A DNA stretch of 64,000 nt, from positions 2,852,001-2,916,000 of the forward strand of contig NZ_CP007220.1 of assembly GCF_001632805.1 (NCBI RefSeq), written 5' to 3'. This document shows, in pieces, positions 21,506-31,028 of the stretch (position 1 is its first letter; each line of letters begins with the position of its first letter). The notes under the pieces were generated by a model. That model was not told where the DNA came from. It worked only from the letters and a program-made list of their open reading frames with translations, and ran no database searches. Source of the stretch: Mycobacteroides chelonae CCUG 47445. GTDB lineage: Bacteria > Actinomycetota > Actinomycetes > Mycobacteriales > Mycobacteriaceae. Position numbers and translations under genes: made by a program.

Positions 21506-22056
21506 CGCGCGCCCTCGGGCTGCGTCCACGGGCGCAGCCGCGGCAGCCACCGCGGTACGTGCTGCGCATACTCGGCGTAGTCGCGGCCGAATCGCCGCAA
21601 CAGGCCGCGCTCCTCGACCAGCGGGAAGTAGATCGCGTTGATGGCCACGAAAGCGGCCGCGTAGATCAGCAAACCAACGGAGTTCACCGCGAACGCTTCA
21701 CCCAACAGGATGGCGATGACGCCGGTGATCATGGGGTTGCGCATGTGGCGGTACGGGCCGCGCACGACGAGACGCACCGGCGGATCGAAGGGCGCCAGGG
21801 AACCCTTGCCGGTCTGATGAAAGAGCATGACGGTGCGCGCCACCAGGAACAGGCCGGCGGCCACCAGCAGGGTCCCGATCACCGTCGCCGTCATCGACAT
21901 CTGATCCGACATCCACGACGGCACCTGGATACCGGACCCGTAGAGGATCACCAGCGGAATCAGAACCGTCACGGTGACCGGCAGCGCGAGAACCGCGCGC
22001 GCAGTGCGCCACAGGGATGTCGTTTCAGGCGCCGGGGCGACTGCTTGTGTGGCCAT
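21502..22056 (-). CDS. Isoprenylcysteine carboxyl methyltransferase-like membrane protein
   Basis: 184 residues with about four membrane segments and the C-terminal ICMT/PEMT signature: RGPYRHMRNPM for cofactor binding and EERGLLRRFGRDYAEY. Bacterial members methylate small isoprenoid or phospholipid substrates, or are of unknown activity. ATG at 22056 has the strong site GGGGAGG; upstream in-frame codons up to 22107 are probably untranslated. Confidence 0.85.
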   Translation of the reverse strand: MATQAVAPAPETTSLWRTARAVLALPVTVTVLIPLVILYGSGIQVPSWMSDQMSMTATVIGTLLVAAGLFLVARTVMLFHQTGKGSLAPFDPPVRLVVRGPYRHMRNPMITGVIAILLGEAFAVNSVGLLIYAAAFVAINAIYFPLVEERGLLRRFGRDYAEYAQHVPRWLPRLRPWTQPEGAR

Positions 22057-22100
22057 GACCGGCCTCCCCTCACTCGTGGATGTCTTATATGTACGCCTGC

Positions 22101-22141
22101 TTGACATTCAAGTCAACAGATGTTGACCAACAGTTGTTGAC
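22101..22141 (-). promoter_or_regulatory. Promoter with overlapping palindromic operators
   Basis: On the minus strand TTGACT (22116-22111) and TACATA (22093-22088) are spaced 17 bp, a plausible -35/-10 pair for the methyltransferase-like gene. Over and upstream of the -35 lie TTGACATTCAAGTCAA (22101-22116), the perfect palindrome GTCAACAGATGTTGAC (22112-22127) and a near copy ACCAACAGTTGTTGAC (22126-22141), centred 14 bp apart. This layout fits repression by a dimeric regulator, possibly the adjacent TetR. Confidence 0.7.
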
Positions 22142-22228
22142 GTCACAGTAACGCCGTCCAGTGACATTTGATTCCCGGCCATCGGCACGATTCGGGCCCG
22201 CCGTCTGGGTCCGATTACTGTCGTCGGA

Positions 22229-22840
22229 GTGTCTGTCGGAAAACTGCCCAGCGAGAAAACGGTTCAGTGGTGGCCTCCCCTCGGCGTGATCTTGATGCTG
22301 GTGCTCGGGTTCTCCGTCGGGAAGGGTTCAACGCCGCTTGACAGGTGGTTTTTCGATGCGACCCAGGTCGCGTTCGGGGTGCAGCCACGCTGGCTGCTGT
22401 TCTTCACCGATTGGGTGTTCTTGGTTCCGGTGCTCGTGGTGTGCGTCGGGTTCGAGCTGTATCGGCGGCGCTGGCGGGTCGCGACAGTTGTTCTCGTCTG
22501 CCCCTTCATCGCGAACTGGACCACCCAGGCCACCAAGATGCTCGTCGGCCGCGAGAAGGGCGGATACCTCGCTTATCCCAGCGGCCACACCACCTTCGTG
22601 GTGGCCGTGACGGGGATGCTGGTGCTGGTCGCCGGCGGAGCCCTTTGGGCGTACATCGCCGCCGCGATCGTCAGCATGCTCGGACTACTCGGGCAGGTCG
22701 CCTGCGGGTATCACTACTTCACCGACACCATCGGTGCCGTCCTGGTCACCACCGCGGTCGTGACCCTGGCGTTCTGGGCTGCAGGTCAGTCTTCGTCGAG
22801 CGCGGCGAGCACCTCGTCGGACAAATCCACGTTGGTGTAG
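22229..22840 (+). CDS. PAP2 superfamily phosphatase, integral membrane
   Basis: 203 residues with five or six membrane segments and the three acid-phosphatase motifs in order: [17 protein letters not shown] and [11 protein letters not shown]. Such proteins dephosphorylate lipid phosphates such as phosphatidic acid or polyprenyl pyrophosphate on the outer face. GTG start. The last 55 bp overlap the 3' end of yebC on the opposite strand, encoding a Ser-rich tail. Confidence 0.87.
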   Translation: MSVGKLPSEKTVQWWPPLGVILMLVLGFSVGKGSTPLDRWFFDATQVAFGVQPRWLLFFTDWVFLVPVLVVCVGFELYRRRWRVATVVLVCPFIANWTTQATKMLVGREKGGYLAYPSGHTTFVVAVTGMLVLVAGGALWAYIAAAIVSMLGLLGQVACGYHYFTDTIGAVLVTTAVVTLAFWAAGQSSSSAASTSSDKSTLV

Positions 22841-23541
22841 ACGTTCTGCACGTCGTCGCTGTCTTCCAGCGCGTCGACTAGCTTGAACACCTTGCGGGCG
22901 GTGTCGACGTCGACGGGCACGCTCATCGACGGCTGGAAGCTGGCCTCCGCCGACTCGTAGTCGATCCCGGCCTCTTGCAGTGACTGACGGACCGCGATCA
23001 AGTCAGTGGGCTCGGAGATGACTTCGAAGGTCTCGCCGAGGTCGTTGACCTCCTCGGCGCCCGCCTCCAGCACGGCCGTGAGCACGTCGTCCTCGGACAG
23101 GCCGTTCTTCTCCAGCGTCACAACGCCCTTGCGGGAGAACAGGTACGACACCGAACCCGGATCCGCCATGCTGCCGCCGTTACGCGTCATCGCGACCCGA
23201 ACCTCACCGGCAGCGCGGTTGCGGTTGTCACTCAGGCACTCGATGAGCACCGCGACGCCGTTGGGGCCATAGCCCTCGTACATGATGGTCTGCCAGTCGG
23301 CACCGCCAGCCTCTTCGCCGGCGCCGCGCTTGCGCGCCCGCTCGATGTTGTCGTTGGGTACCGAGGTCTTCTTAGCCTTCTGGATGGCGTCGTAGAGCGT
23401 CGGGTTACCAGACGGATCACCGCCGCCGGTACGCGCGGCGACCTCGATGTTCTTGATCAGCTTGGCGAACTCTTTGCCACGGCGCGCGTCTTTGACGGCC
23501 TTCTGATGCTTGGTGGTGGCCCACTTGGAATGGCCGCTCAT
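22786..23541 (-). CDS. yebC: YebC/PmpR family protein
   Basis: About 250 residues starting [14 protein letters not shown]. The family shows both DNA-binding regulator activity and, in recent work, a role relieving ribosome stalling at proline stretches. Conserved [23 protein letters not shown] and YEGYGPNG are present. Position next to pdxT/tesB/pdxS matches Rv2603c. The longer frame to 23577 lacks support. Confidence 0.95.
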   Translation of the reverse strand: MSGHSKWATTKHQKAVKDARRGKEFAKLIKNIEVAARTGGGDPSGNPTLYDAIQKAKKTSVPNDNIERARKRGAGEEAGGADWQTIMYEGYGPNGVAVLIECLSDNRNRAAGEVRVAMTRNGGSMADPGSVSYLFSRKGVVTLEKNGLSEDDVLTAVLEAGAEEVNDLGETFEVISEPTDLIAVRQSLQEAGIDYESAEASFQPSMSVPVDVDTARKVFKLVDALEDSDDVQNVYTNVDLSDEVLAALDED

Positions 23542-23620
23542 GTACCCCTGTACTACTTTCTCTAGGTTCTGTCGCACTTCTGCGCTGCCCGAGTGTACTC
23601 GCGCACCTAGGGTGAATCAC

Positions 23621-24148
23621 ATGACTGTCCTGGTAGCCGACCCGATTGTCGACACTGTCCTGGACCGATACGCGTCAACCGTCGGAGACAGCCTCACCGA
23701 TTACCGCAATCACCTGTACCGGGGCATGAACTACCAGCTCCGTCTTCTCGGCATGACGCAAGCCCCGCCCGACATCGCGCTGGCGTGGGCCACGCACGAT
23801 ATCGGCATCTGGACGGCAGGGACCTGGGACTACCTGGATCCCTCGGTGGCACTGGCCGAGCAGCTGGCGCCGGAGTTCGGTATCACCGACGTCGGCCGGG
23901 TCAAGGCGATGGTGGCCGATCACCACAAGCTGAGGTCAGCGGACGATCTGTGGGTCGAGATGTTCCGCTTGGGTGATCGGGTCGATGCGTTCCGCGGGCT
24001 CTACGCCTGGACCGGTCTGGAACGCTCCGATGTACGCGAGGTCGTGGAGGCACTGCCATACGGCGGTTTTCACGGATTCTTATTGCGGACGGCCGGACAG
24101 TGGACGCTGAAGCATCCGCTGCGCCCGATGCCCATGCTGCGCTGGTAA
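23621..24148 (+). CDS. HD-domain-like hydrolase family protein
   Basis: 175 residues, almost all helical. WATHDIGIW and ADHHKLR look like the metal-binding histidine-aspartate pairs of a small HD-type phosphohydrolase; similar proteins are annotated as HD domain or hypothetical. ATG at 23621 is divergent from yebC with about 80 bp between. Substrate unknown. Confidence 0.7.
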   Translation: MTVLVADPIVDTVLDRYASTVGDSLTDYRNHLYRGMNYQLRLLGMTQAPPDIALAWATHDIGIWTAGTWDYLDPSVALAEQLAPEFGITDVGRVKAMVADHHKLRSADDLWVEMFRLGDRVDAFRGLYAWTGLERSDVREVVEALPYGGFHGFLLRTAGQWTLKHPLRPMPMLRW

Positions 24149-24222
24149 CCACCGCGTCGAGCGCATACCGCACGCCGAAAAATCGGGCGCTACGGCCGCA
24201 CCTGGTATGCGGTCGATGACAC

Positions 24223-24804
24223 CTAGGAAGCGCGCACCATGTCGACGAACAATTGGTGCACTCGCCGGTCCCCGGTGACCTCGGGGTGAAACGACGTCGC
24301 CAACGCACTGCCCTGCCGCACCGCGACCGGATGCCCCTGCGCGGTGGCCAGCACCTCGACGTCTGTGCCGACCCGCTCCACCCACGGCGCCCTGATGAAC
24401 ACCGCGTGCAGCCCGCCATCGAGCCCCACGAAATCCAGATCACCCTCGAACGAGTCCACCTGGCGCCCGAAGGCGTTGCGCCGCACCGTCATATCGATCG
24501 CTCCCAGCGCCACCGCATCCGGGCGGGTATCGAGTATCTCGCTGGCCAGCAGGATCATGCCCGCGCAGGACCCGTACACCGGCAGACCACCACGCAGACG
24601 CTCGGTGAGCGGGTCCAGCAGTTCGAACACGCGCAGTAAGTTGCTCATGGTGGTCGACTCCCCGCCGGGAATGACCAGCCCGTCCACCTTGGAGAGTTCG
24701 TCGGGACGGCGCACGCCAAGCGCGTCTGCACCCGAATCTTCCAGAGCAGCAACATGTTCCCTGACATCGCCCTGCAATGCCAGCACGCCGATCAACGGGC
24801 TCAC
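24223..24804 (-). CDS. pdxT: Pyridoxal 5'-phosphate synthase glutaminase subunit PdxT
   Basis: Releases ammonia from glutamine for PdxS. 193 residues: VLALQGD start, PGGESTTM, the nucleophile in [10 protein letters not shown], and the His-Glu pair in [11 protein letters not shown]. The GTG start at 24804 overlaps the tesB stop. In the long upstream frame, residues before VSPLIG are tesB antisense-like and not real. Confidence 0.95.
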   Translation of the reverse strand: MSPLIGVLALQGDVREHVAALEDSGADALGVRRPDELSKVDGLVIPGGESTTMSNLLRVFELLDPLTERLRGGLPVYGSCAGMILLASEILDTRPDAVALGAIDMTVRRNAFGRQVDSFEGDLDFVGLDGGLHAVFIRAPWVERVGTDVEVLATAQGHPVAVRQGSALATSFHPEVTGDRRVHQLFVDMVRAS

Positions 24805-25655
24805 GCCATGTTCCCCTTGGCGATCGACGCCTCGTCGGGGTTGCGCTCGTACCGGGTCAATCCCTCCTGTACCACCGCCGCGACCATCCGGCCCTCGCGA
24901 TCGAAGATCCGGCCCTGAGTCAGCGCCCGCCCGTATCCGGCCGACGGCGACGTCTCGTCGTACAGCAGCCATTCATCGGCACGGAATGGACGCAGGAACC
25001 ACAGCGCATGATCCAGGGATGCGGTCTGCAGTACCGCGTCCCGGTGCGGCACCTTGGAAGAACTCAGCAGCGTCAGATCGCTCATGTAGGCCAGCGCGCA
25101 GATGTGCAGCACCGGATCATCCGGAAGCTGCTTGCGGCAGCGGAACCACACCCGCTGCTGCGCGGCCAGCCGCGGGTTCCGGTCCATCAGCTCGTCGGGG
25201 ACGATCCGGATGTCCCATTCAGCGAACTGCCGGAAGAGGTCGTGGCTGAACGACCCCTCCGCATCCTGCACATCGGGCAGGTCTTCGGGCGTCGGGACGG
25301 GCGGCATCAGATCCTGATGCTCGATGCCGGTGTCCAGCGTCTGGAAGGAGGCCGACATGCTGAAGATCGCCTGCCCGTCCTGGATCGCGGTGACCCGACG
25401 GGTGCTGAACGAGCGGCCGTCGCGTACCCGATCAACGAGAAACACAGTGGGCTCGTTGGGATTTCCGGGCCGCAGGAAGTATCCGTGCAGGGAATGCACC
25501 AGGTACTGCGGCTCGACGGTGCGGACGGCCGAGACCAACGATTGCCCCGCAACCTGGCCGCCGAAGGTGCGGCGCAGGCTGCTCGGGGTGACGTTGCCTC
25601 GGAAGATGTCCTTTTCGAGCTGCTCGAGCGTCAGGATCTCTTCGATATCGGCCAT
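24801..25655 (-). CDS. tesB: Acyl-CoA thioesterase II
   Basis: 284 residues forming a double hotdog fold: [13 protein letters not shown] and [11 protein letters not shown] in the first repeat, [17 protein letters not shown] and [13 protein letters not shown] in the second. Hydrolyses acyl-CoA to fatty acid and CoA. Lying between pdxS and pdxT matches Rv2605c. Confidence 0.95.
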   Translation of the reverse strand: MADIEEILTLEQLEKDIFRGNVTPSSLRRTFGGQVAGQSLVSAVRTVEPQYLVHSLHGYFLRPGNPNEPTVFLVDRVRDGRSFSTRRVTAIQDGQAIFSMSASFQTLDTGIEHQDLMPPVPTPEDLPDVQDAEGSFSHDLFRQFAEWDIRIVPDELMDRNPRLAAQQRVWFRCRKQLPDDPVLHICALAYMSDLTLLSSSKVPHRDAVLQTASLDHALWFLRPFRADEWLLYDETSPSAGYGRALTQGRIFDREGRMVAAVVQEGLTRYERNPDEASIAKGNMA

Positions 25656-25664
25656 CAGATGGTT

Positions 25665-26579
25665 TTACCAGCCGCGCTCGGCGAGCCGATGCGGCTGCGC
25701 GATGTCCTCCACGTTGATGCCGACCATCGCTTCACCCAGTCCGCGCGACACCTTGGCCAGCACGTCCGGATCGTCGTAGAAGGTGGTGGCCTTCACGATC
25801 GCCGCGGCGCGCTGCTCGGGGTTGCCGGACTTAAAGATTCCGGATCCGACGAACACACCCTCGGCGCCCAGCTGCATCATCATCGCGGCATCGGCAGGTG
25901 TCGCGATGCCACCGGCGGTGAACAGCGTGACCGGCAGCTTGCCGGCGCGAGCAACCTCGACCACAAGGTCATACGGTGCCTGCAGTTCCTTTGCGGCAAC
26001 GTACAACTCATCCTCGGAGAACGAAGTGAGCCGACGGATCTCGCCACCGATCTTGCGCATGTGAGTCGTCGCGTTGGACACGTCACCGGTACCGGCCTCA
26101 CCCTTGGAACGGATCATGGCCGCCCCCTCGGTGATGCGGCGCAGCGCCTCGCCCAGGTTGGTGGCGCCACACACGAACGGCACGGTGAACTTCCACTTGT
26201 CGATGTGGTTGGTGTAGTCGGCCGGGGTCAGCACCTCCGACTCGTCGATGTAGTCCACGCCCAGGCTCTGCAGGATCTGCGCCTCGACGAAATGCCCGAT
26301 GCGGGCCTTGGCCATGACCGGAATGCTGACGGTGCTGATGATGCCGTCGATCATGTCCGGATCGCTCATGCGGGACACGCCGCCCTGGGCGCGAATGTCC
26401 GCGGGCACCCGCTCCAGCGCCATGACAGCGACAGCACCGGCATCTTCGGCGATCTTCGCCTGTTCCGGCGTAACGACGTCCATGATGACGCCGCCCTTGA
26501 GCATCTCGGCCATGCCGCGCTTGACGCGCGCGGTGCCGGTTCCGGTCTCGGGGGACGTTCCGTTGGTCGTGCTAGTCAA
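25665..26579 (-). CDS. pdxS: Pyridoxal 5'-phosphate synthase lyase subunit PdxS
   Basis: Makes PLP from ribose 5-phosphate, glyceraldehyde 3-phosphate and ammonia. About 304 residues: [18 protein letters not shown] start, catalytic lysines in VMAKARIGH and [11 protein letters not shown], phosphate loop [15 protein letters not shown]. The start is a TTG at 26579 with AGGAG eight bases upstream; no ATG gives the right N-terminus. Confidence 0.95.
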   Translation of the reverse strand: MTSTTNGTSPETGTGTARVKRGMAEMLKGGVIMDVVTPEQAKIAEDAGAVAVMALERVPADIRAQGGVSRMSDPDMIDGIISTVSIPVMAKARIGHFVEAQILQSLGVDYIDESEVLTPADYTNHIDKWKFTVPFVCGATNLGEALRRITEGAAMIRSKGEAGTGDVSNATTHMRKIGGEIRRLTSFSEDELYVAAKELQAPYDLVVEVARAGKLPVTLFTAGGIATPADAAMMMQLGAEGVFVGSGIFKSGNPEQRAAAIVKATTFYDDPDVLAKVSRGLGEAMVGINVEDIAQPHRLAERGW

Positions 26580-26664
26580 CTGAGGGCTCCTGGATGTCGG
26601 TTTCTGCCACCAGTCTAATGCGGCCACACCAGCGATTTTGTCCCGGGAGGTGCGGTGACCGGGC

Positions 26665-27690
26665 TCACCCGATGAGGATCGGGTCGCGGCGCCCACCGGC
26701 GGCCACCGCATCTGCGGCAGTGGCGGCCTCTCCGAGCAGCTCTCCCAGCTGATTCGGGAAAACTTGCTCTCCCGAGGCCGCGAGCGCGGCGATCTCGCCG
26801 GCGTCGCACCAGCGGTGCCCGGTGATGTAGCGCTGCTCCAAATTCGTGCGGCCGTCCGTCGCCGGTTCGAACCTCTTGGTCCGGTGCACGAAGAACAATT
26901 CCTCGGAGCGAATGGTGGTTCCGTTGAAGTCGAAGACGGCCACCCGACGCCACAGCGGGCCTACGAGGCGTCCGGAGGGAACCGATAAGCCGGTCTCCTC
27001 GACCAGCTCGCGCACCGCGCCATCGCACAGCTTCTCCCCCGGCAACGTCTGTCCGCCCACGGTGAACCACCAATGCACCGCCGGGCTGGGGGCGGCGGGA
27101 TCGAAGCCGCGCAGCAGCAGCACCCGGCCATCCTCATCGAGCAGGATGATCCGCGCCGAGGTACGGAAGTTGGCCAGGGCCGGGTCTTCGGTACCCGCAC
27201 CCTGGCGGTCGATGATTTCGAAATATGTTGGCATCGGCGCGGTTCCGCCCAGACGCAACCAGCGCACCGGTCGGCGCACCCGCAGGGCCAGGGTGTCGCG
27301 CACGGCGTCGTTGTGGAAGCGCCGCGCGATCAGCACCCGCGTCTCGGCGTCCGCGAGCTCGGCCACCAGCGCGGGGCGCAGCCGCTCGGAGTCCACGGTG
27401 GACAACGCCGAGGCCAACTGGTTCTCCGCGTACTCGCGCCGGTCACGTTCGGCCCGCTCGGCTTTCGCGGCGAGTTTGATCAGTTGGTCGTCCTTGAGCG
27501 CATCTCCTACCGCCCGCGCGACGACGGCGCGGCGCGCCAACGCGGCATCGAGGGCTTGCCAGGACAGGTCGCTGCGCACATGCAGGCGGTCCAGCCGGTT
27601 GGCCACCAGATAGGCCCACAGCAGGCCCAGCGCGACCAGCGTGCCGATGAGGGCGATGACGATGACGGTCAACGCCGAGAAGGTCACCAA
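26665..27690 (-). CDS. NUDIX hydrolase with N-terminal membrane anchor (Rv2609c orthologue)
   Basis: 341 residues: membrane helix (residues 5-27), coiled-coil-like region rich in Ala/Arg/Glu, then a NUDIX domain with the box opening GGQTLPGE and closing RELVEETGL. Hydrolyses a nucleoside-diphosphate-linked compound, substrate unknown. Overlaps pimA by 7 nt. The membrane anchor and position suggest a link to mannosyl-nucleotide use (inference). Confidence 0.9.
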   Translation of the reverse strand: MVTFSALTVIVIALIGTLVALGLLWAYLVANRLDRLHVRSDLSWQALDAALARRAVVARAVGDALKDDQLIKLAAKAERAERDRREYAENQLASALSTVDSERLRPALVAELADAETRVLIARRFHNDAVRDTLALRVRRPVRWLRLGGTAPMPTYFEIIDRQGAGTEDPALANFRTSARIILLDEDGRVLLLRGFDPAAPSPAVHWWFTVGGQTLPGEKLCDGAVRELVEETGLSVPSGRLVGPLWRRVAVFDFNGTTIRSEELFFVHRTKRFEPATDGRTNLEQRYITGHRWCDAGEIAALAASGEQVFPNQLGELLGEAATAADAVAAGGRRDPILIG

Positions 27691-28811
27691 CTGTCGACCT
27701 TCACACGCGCCCCGGAAGCGGTGACGGTCTCGTAGACGAGCATGATCTGCTGCGCGACCACCGACCAGTCGTACCGCTGCACCGCCTCGGTGCCTGCCGC
27801 CACCAGCTCTGCGCGGGCCTCATCGTCACCGAGCACGTCGATGATGGCCGCCGCCAAGGCATCCGCATCACCTGTGGGTGTCAACCGGCCCGCCGAGCCG
27901 TCCAGGAGCACCCGGCGGAAGGCGTCCAGCGAGCTGGCCACTACCGCGGTACCCGCCGCCATCGCCTCCACCAACACGATGCCGAAGCTCTCGCCGCCGA
28001 TATTGGGGGCGCAGTAGACGTCCGCACTGCGCATGGCCGAGGCCTTGGTGGCATCGTCCACCTGCCCGAGGAAGCGCAGATGCTTGGCCAATGGCCCTGC
28101 CTGCGTGCGGAGTTCGGCCTCATCTCCACGACCAACAATCAGGATCTCCACATCGGAGAAGCTGGCCGCGATCTTCGGCAGCGCCCCCATCAATACGTCC
28201 ATGCCCTTGCGTGGCTCGTCATAGCGGCCCAGGAAAAGCACCGTCTTACCTGCCCGCGGGTAGCCCTCCAGCATCGGCGCCCCGGAAAAGGACCGGACAT
28301 CGACGCCGTTGGGAATCTCGACCGCGTCGGATCCGAGTGCCTCCATCTGCCAGCGCCGGGCCAACTCGGAGACCGCGATCCGGCCGACGATCTTTTCGTG
28401 CCACGGGCGCAACACCGCCTGAAAGACGCTCAGCGTCAACGACTTCGTCGTAGACGTGTGGAAGGTAGCGACGATCGGGCCCTCGGCCACCATAAGCGCC
28501 AGCATGGACAGACTTGGCGCGTTGGGTTCATGCAGGTGCAACACATCGAAGTCGCCGTCGACCAGCCAGCGCCGGGTCTTGGCATAGGTGGCCGGGCCGA
28601 ACCGCAGCCGCGCCACCGAACCGTTGTACGGAATGGGGACGGCCTTGCCGCCGGACACCACGAACTCGGGCAGCTCTACGTCCGATGAGGACGGTGCGAG
28701 CAGGCTGACGTGGTGTCCGCGGTCCCGCATGACCTCCGCCAACTGCACCACATGGGACTGGACGCCACCCGGTACATCAAAGGAGTACGGGCAGACCATC
28801 CCGATGCGCAT
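27684..28811 (-). CDS. pimA: Phosphatidylinositol alpha-mannosyltransferase PimA
   Basis: Transfers the first mannose from GDP-mannose to phosphatidylinositol at the inner membrane face. 375 residues of GT-B fold, GT4 family: PGGVQSHVVQLAEVM at the start, GRYDEPRKGMDVL at the domain junction, and the nucleotide-binding GESFGIVLVEAMAAG. One base overlaps the acyltransferase gene. Confidence 0.96.
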   Translation of the reverse strand: MRIGMVCPYSFDVPGGVQSHVVQLAEVMRDRGHHVSLLAPSSSDVELPEFVVSGGKAVPIPYNGSVARLRFGPATYAKTRRWLVDGDFDVLHLHEPNAPSLSMLALMVAEGPIVATFHTSTTKSLTLSVFQAVLRPWHEKIVGRIAVSELARRWQMEALGSDAVEIPNGVDVRSFSGAPMLEGYPRAGKTVLFLGRYDEPRKGMDVLMGALPKIAASFSDVEILIVGRGDEAELRTQAGPLAKHLRFLGQVDDATKASAMRSADVYCAPNIGGESFGIVLVEAMAAGTAVVASSLDAFRRVLLDGSAGRLTPTGDADALAAAIIDVLGDDEARAELVAAGTEAVQRYDWSVVAQQIMLVYETVTASGARVKVDSW

Positions 28812-29824
28812 TACGCCTGCCCACCAACGGGATCAGTCTCCCGGGGGGCCGCCCGACCGTCAGTCTCCGGTTCCCGGACGGGCGCGGGATGGTTCTCCGA
28901 CGCCGGTTGGGCCGGCGAGGTCTGCAAACGGGTGCGACGCTCTTCGGACAGATCGTCGAGCCAGAGCGGCTGCAACATATGCCAATCCGCCGGGCGCTCG
29001 GCGATATTGGCGGCGAACTCGTCAGCGAGCGCCTGGATGACCACCGCAACATCGCCTGACGACGTATCGATGGGCTCTTGGATCCGCACCCCCCATTGAC
29101 CGTGCGGCTCGAACCAGCAGTGTGCCGGCAGCAGGCGTGCTCCGGTGTCGATCGCCAGCCGGGCCGGCCCCGCGGGCATCCGCGCCTCTGCGCCGAAGAA
29201 GTCGACGGGGACGCCACTGCGGCTCAAATCGCGATCGGCCATGAGGCAGACGACGCGATTTTCCCGTAGGCGCGTTGCCAGCGTCTCGTACGGCCCGGTG
29301 GAGTCGCCGCTGGACGCGAGCACCTCGAAGCCAAGGGTTTCCCGGTAGTCCAGGAACCGGCGGTACAGCGACTCGGGTTTCAGACGCTCGGCCACCGTGG
29401 TGAACGTCCCATAGGTTTGGGCCAACCACACCCCCGCCATGTCCCAGTTTCCGCTGTGCGGCAGGGCGATGATGGTGCCCCGTCCACAATCCTGGGACGC
29501 GTCGATGTTTCGACGCCCGAACGCACTGCTGTCCAAACGACCGGCGAGCCGTTCCATGTTCTGCGAGGGCAGCCGGAACGCTTCACGCCAGTACCGGGCA
29601 TAGGAACGCATCGAGTCGATCATCAGCCGGTCGGGCACCTCACGCGGATGCACGCCAAGCACCCGGGCCAGGTTCTTGCGCAGCTGCTCGGGTCCACCGT
29701 TACGGGCACCCACCATGGCACCGACATCGAAGATGGCGCGGGCAAGCAGATCTGGCGTCACCTGCGTCAGATTCCAGCCGGCGGCGTACCCCCAGTCGGC
29801 AGCGCGTTCGCCCCACACACTCAT
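28811..29824 (-). CDS. patA: Phosphatidylinositol mannoside acyltransferase (Rv2611c/PatA)
   Basis: About 337 residues of the LpxL-like acyltransferase family, with the HX4D active site HSGNWD near residue 130. Acylates the mannose added by PimA. Start ATG 29824 overlaps pgsA stop (ATGA); the longer upstream frame is pgsA shadow. The C-terminal ~40 residues are Pro/Glu-rich and poorly conserved in appearance. Confidence 0.93.
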   Translation of the reverse strand: MSVWGERAADWGYAAGWNLTQVTPDLLARAIFDVGAMVGARNGGPEQLRKNLARVLGVHPREVPDRLMIDSMRSYARYWREAFRLPSQNMERLAGRLDSSAFGRRNIDASQDCGRGTIIALPHSGNWDMAGVWLAQTYGTFTTVAERLKPESLYRRFLDYRETLGFEVLASSGDSTGPYETLATRLRENRVVCLMADRDLSRSGVPVDFFGAEARMPAGPARLAIDTGARLLPAHCWFEPHGQWGVRIQEPIDTSSGDVAVVIQALADEFAANIAERPADWHMLQPLWLDDLSEERRTRLQTSPAQPASENHPAPVREPETDGRAAPRETDPVGGQA

Positions 29825-30483
29825 GACTGATTCGTCTCCGCGGTGTCCTGTCCTGCATCGGAATTGGGCAGCAGATCGAGTGCTCCGGGAGATGTGCGCA
29901 CCGCGTGCATGCGCTGCGCCACCGTCACCAGGCTCGCGATCGCCAGCACCCACATCGCCACATGCAGCGGTTCCGGTAACCCGAACCCACCGCTGAAGAT
30001 CGCTCCGGCAAGCACGATGATGAGCCGTTCCGGGCGCTCGATCAGCCCGCCGTCGGCACGTAGTCCGGAGGCCTCGGCCCGTGCCTTCACGTACGAGATC
30101 ACCTGCGAGGTGATCATGCAGATCAATGTGGCGACGACCAAAGATGTTGATCCCCAACCGAATGCCGCCCACCACAGCAGCCCGGCGAACACCGCGCCAT
30201 CGGCCACACGATCACACGTGGCATCCAGCACCGCGCCGAATCTGGTGCCACCACCACGGGCCCGCGCCATCGCTCCGTCAAGCATGTCGAACATGGTGAA
30301 CAGCCAGACCGCCATGCCACCCCAGAACAGATGGCCCGTCGGGAACAAGGTGAGCGCGGCGACGACCGTCGCAGCGGTCCCGAAGATGGTGACGGTGTCC
30401 GGGGTGAATCCCGCGCGCAGCACCGCACTGGCAAGCGGGTTGATGATCTTCGCGAAAGTCTCCCGGGACAGGAAGCCGCTCAT
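29821..30483 (-). CDS. pgsA: Phosphatidylinositol phosphate synthase (CDP-alcohol phosphatidyltransferase)
   Basis: Joins inositol phosphate to CDP-diacylglycerol. 220 residues with about six membrane segments and the CDP-alcohol motif starting DMLDGAMAR and ending DATCDR. Rv2612c/PgsA1 orthologue by order. ATGA overlaps at both ends. Confidence 0.95.
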   Translation of the reverse strand: MSGFLSRETFAKIINPLASAVLRAGFTPDTVTIFGTAATVVAALTLFPTGHLFWGGMAVWLFTMFDMLDGAMARARGGGTRFGAVLDATCDRVADGAVFAGLLWWAAFGWGSTSLVVATLICMITSQVISYVKARAEASGLRADGGLIERPERLIIVLAGAIFSGGFGLPEPLHVAMWVLAIASLVTVAQRMHAVRTSPGALDLLPNSDAGQDTAETNQS

Positions 30484-31028
30484 GGCAGCTGCTCCCAGGC
30501 GCTGGCGAGTAGCTGGCGGGTGTCCCGCAGTAGCTGCGGCAGCACCTTGGAGTCACCGATAATGGTGATGAAGTTGGCGTCGCCGCCCCAGCGCGGCACC
30601 ACATGCTGATGCAAGTGCTCGGCCAGCGACCCACCTGCCGCTGTGCCCAGGTTGAGTCCCACGTTGAAACCGTGCGGGCGAGATACCTTCTTGATCACCC
30701 GAATCGCCTTCTGGGTGAACGCCATCAGTTCGCGGCTCTCATTCTCGGTGAGGTCCTCGAGCTCGGCGACCTGCCGATACGGAACCACCATGAGATGTCC
30801 CGGGTTGTACGGATACAAGTTGAGCACCGCGTACACATGCTCCCCGCGCGCCACCACCAGACCGTCTTCGTCGGCCATCTCGGGAATGTCGGTGAACGGA
30901 GCGGACTCCGCCCCACTCGACTTCACCGCCTCCACCAGGTAGGTCATCCGGTGCGGGGTCCAGAGCCGCTGCAGGTGATCGGGGTCGCCCACTCCCCGGT
31001 CGGTGATGGTCGAGTCCTCGTCAGTCAC
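30480..31028 (-). CDS. HIT family hydrolase/AP4A phosphorylase (Rv2613c orthologue)
   Basis: 182 residues. The histidine triad is [10 protein letters not shown] near residue 147. The M. tuberculosis orthologue is a diadenosine tetraphosphate phosphorylase. Overlaps thrS stop by 8 nt, so it is coupled to the synthetase, which is itself a possible source of Ap4A (inference). Confidence 0.92.
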   Translation of the reverse strand: MTDEDSTITDRGVGDPDHLQRLWTPHRMTYLVEAVKSSGAESAPFTDIPEMADEDGLVVARGEHVYAVLNLYPYNPGHLMVVPYRQVAELEDLTENESRELMAFTQKAIRVIKKVSRPHGFNVGLNLGTAAGGSLAEHLHQHVVPRWGGDANFITIIGDSKVLPQLLRDTRQLLASAWEQLP

